Source: Prionace glauca (lineage: Eukaryota > Chordata > Chondrichthyes > Carcharhiniformes > Carcharhinidae). Taken from it: 64,000 nucleotides of DNA. The notes under the pieces are model-generated. The model was given only the letters and a program-made list of their open reading frames with translations. It made no database searches and was not told the DNA's origin. The stretch covers positions 49,682,469-49,746,468 of the forward strand of contig CM075760.1 of the NCBI GenBank assembly GCA_037974335.1, read 5' to 3'. Position 1 is the stretch's first letter. Each line of letters opens with the position of its first letter. Position numbers and translations under genes: made by a program. Of the stretch, positions 63,386 through 64,000 are shown piece by piece.

Positions 63386-64000
63386 GGATACTGCAAGAAG
63401 GTAAAAGTGAAGGTAAGAGTTTTATAAATGTTCTTAAATAATTTAATTGGTGCTCAAAATGTCAGTCAGTGGGGTTAAGTGCTGCACTTGTGAGATGTGG
63501 GAGATCTGTGATGCTTCCAGCGTCTCGGATGACTAAATCTACAGGAAATGCACCCACTTGCAGCTCCTTACGGCCAGCATGGATAGGTTGGAGCAACAGT
63601 TGGATGCACTTAGCAGAATGAAGATGACAGAAAGTGTCATAGATAGGAGCTTTAGAAACTTGGCCACACCCAAGGCAGGCAGATAGATGGGTGACTGCTA
63701 GAAGGGGCAGGCAGTCAGCATAGGAATCCCCTGTGGTCATCTCCTTCTCTAACAAGTACACTGTTTTGGATACTGTTGGACGGTTATAGCCTATCGGGAG
63801 ATAAATACAGCAAACAGAGCACTGGCACCACGGCTGGCTTTGTTATTAAGCAGGGAGGTACAAAGAGCACTCGAGCAATAGTTCTAAGGAGCTCTATAGT
63901 TAGGGGTGCAAATAGGTGCTTCTGTGAGCATGAAAGAGACTTCAGGATGTTGTGTTGCCTCCCTGGTGTCAGGGTCCAGGAAGTCTCTAAAAGGGTAGTA
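63386..64000 (+). mobile_element. LINE 5' region / ORF1-like, runs off the window
   Basis: A reading from about 63461, VSGVKCCTCEMWEICDASSV, has a CxxC start and then a leucine-rich coiled-coil-like LQLLTASMDRLEQQLDALSR. Later landmarks are tgcctccctggtgtcagggt near the edge. This matches the layout of the 5'/ORF1 part of CR1-like LINEs as I remember it; at least two stops are present in the frame. The rest lies beyond the window. Confidence 0.55.

Overview
This is vertebrate genomic DNA, almost certainly from an elasmobranch (shark or ray). The strongest evidence is a complete cluster-type IgM heavy chain gene: one VH, two D segments, one JH and one set of constant exons inside about 20 kb. 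The CR1-like LINEs and tRNA-derived SINEs that crowd the window are also typical of this group. No bacterial, plasmid or phage genes were seen. No protein-coding virus-like element was recognised; two stretches look like solo LTRs.

Layout. 0-9.9 kb: repeats, a degenerate VH pseudogene (1.5-2.35 kb), a diverged copy of the flank that precedes the working VH, and a pair of inverted 46 bp sequences. 9.9-29.7 kb: the IgM cluster on the + strand: promoter, leader, VH (23-RSS), D1 (12/22), D2 (12/12), JH (23-RSS), a 10.4 kb J-C intron, CH1, CH2, CH3, CH4 with secretory tail, TM1 and TM2, each region with poly(A) signals. All exons are open and all splice junctions are phase 1 up to TM1, so the gene looks functional and unrearranged. 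The J-C intron holds diverged tandem duplications, a 2 kb CACTC-type tract and a G-rich tract with AGCT motifs that resembles a mammalian switch region. 30-35.4 kb: an older LINE split by a young CR1-like copy with an intact 926-codon ORF2. 35.6-41 kb: a two-exon GPR139-like receptor gene with one in-frame stop between TM5 and TM6; its intron holds a long foldback element and other repeats. 41-46.5 kb: nested LINE fragments and a solo LTR. 47-56 kb: five apparently intact tRNA genes (Lys, Glu, Asn, Gly, Gln), two tRNA pseudogenes, and a second young CR1-like LINE on the - strand with an intact ORF. 57-58 kb and 62.3-62.8 kb: CpG-rich promoter-like islands. The window ends in the 5' part of another LINE.

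How the parts work together. The RSS spacers (V23 / 12-D1-22 / 12-D2-12 / 23-J) allow V-D1, D1-D2 and D2-J joining, and also V-D2, but not D1-J, so D2 should be needed in every rearrangement. After joining, a transcript either ends at the poly(A) signals after CH4 (secreted mu, with a Cys-containing tail) or uses the splice donor inside CH4 to join TM1 and TM2 (membrane mu). The family assignments of repeats come from memory of their typical sequences, not from a database search.
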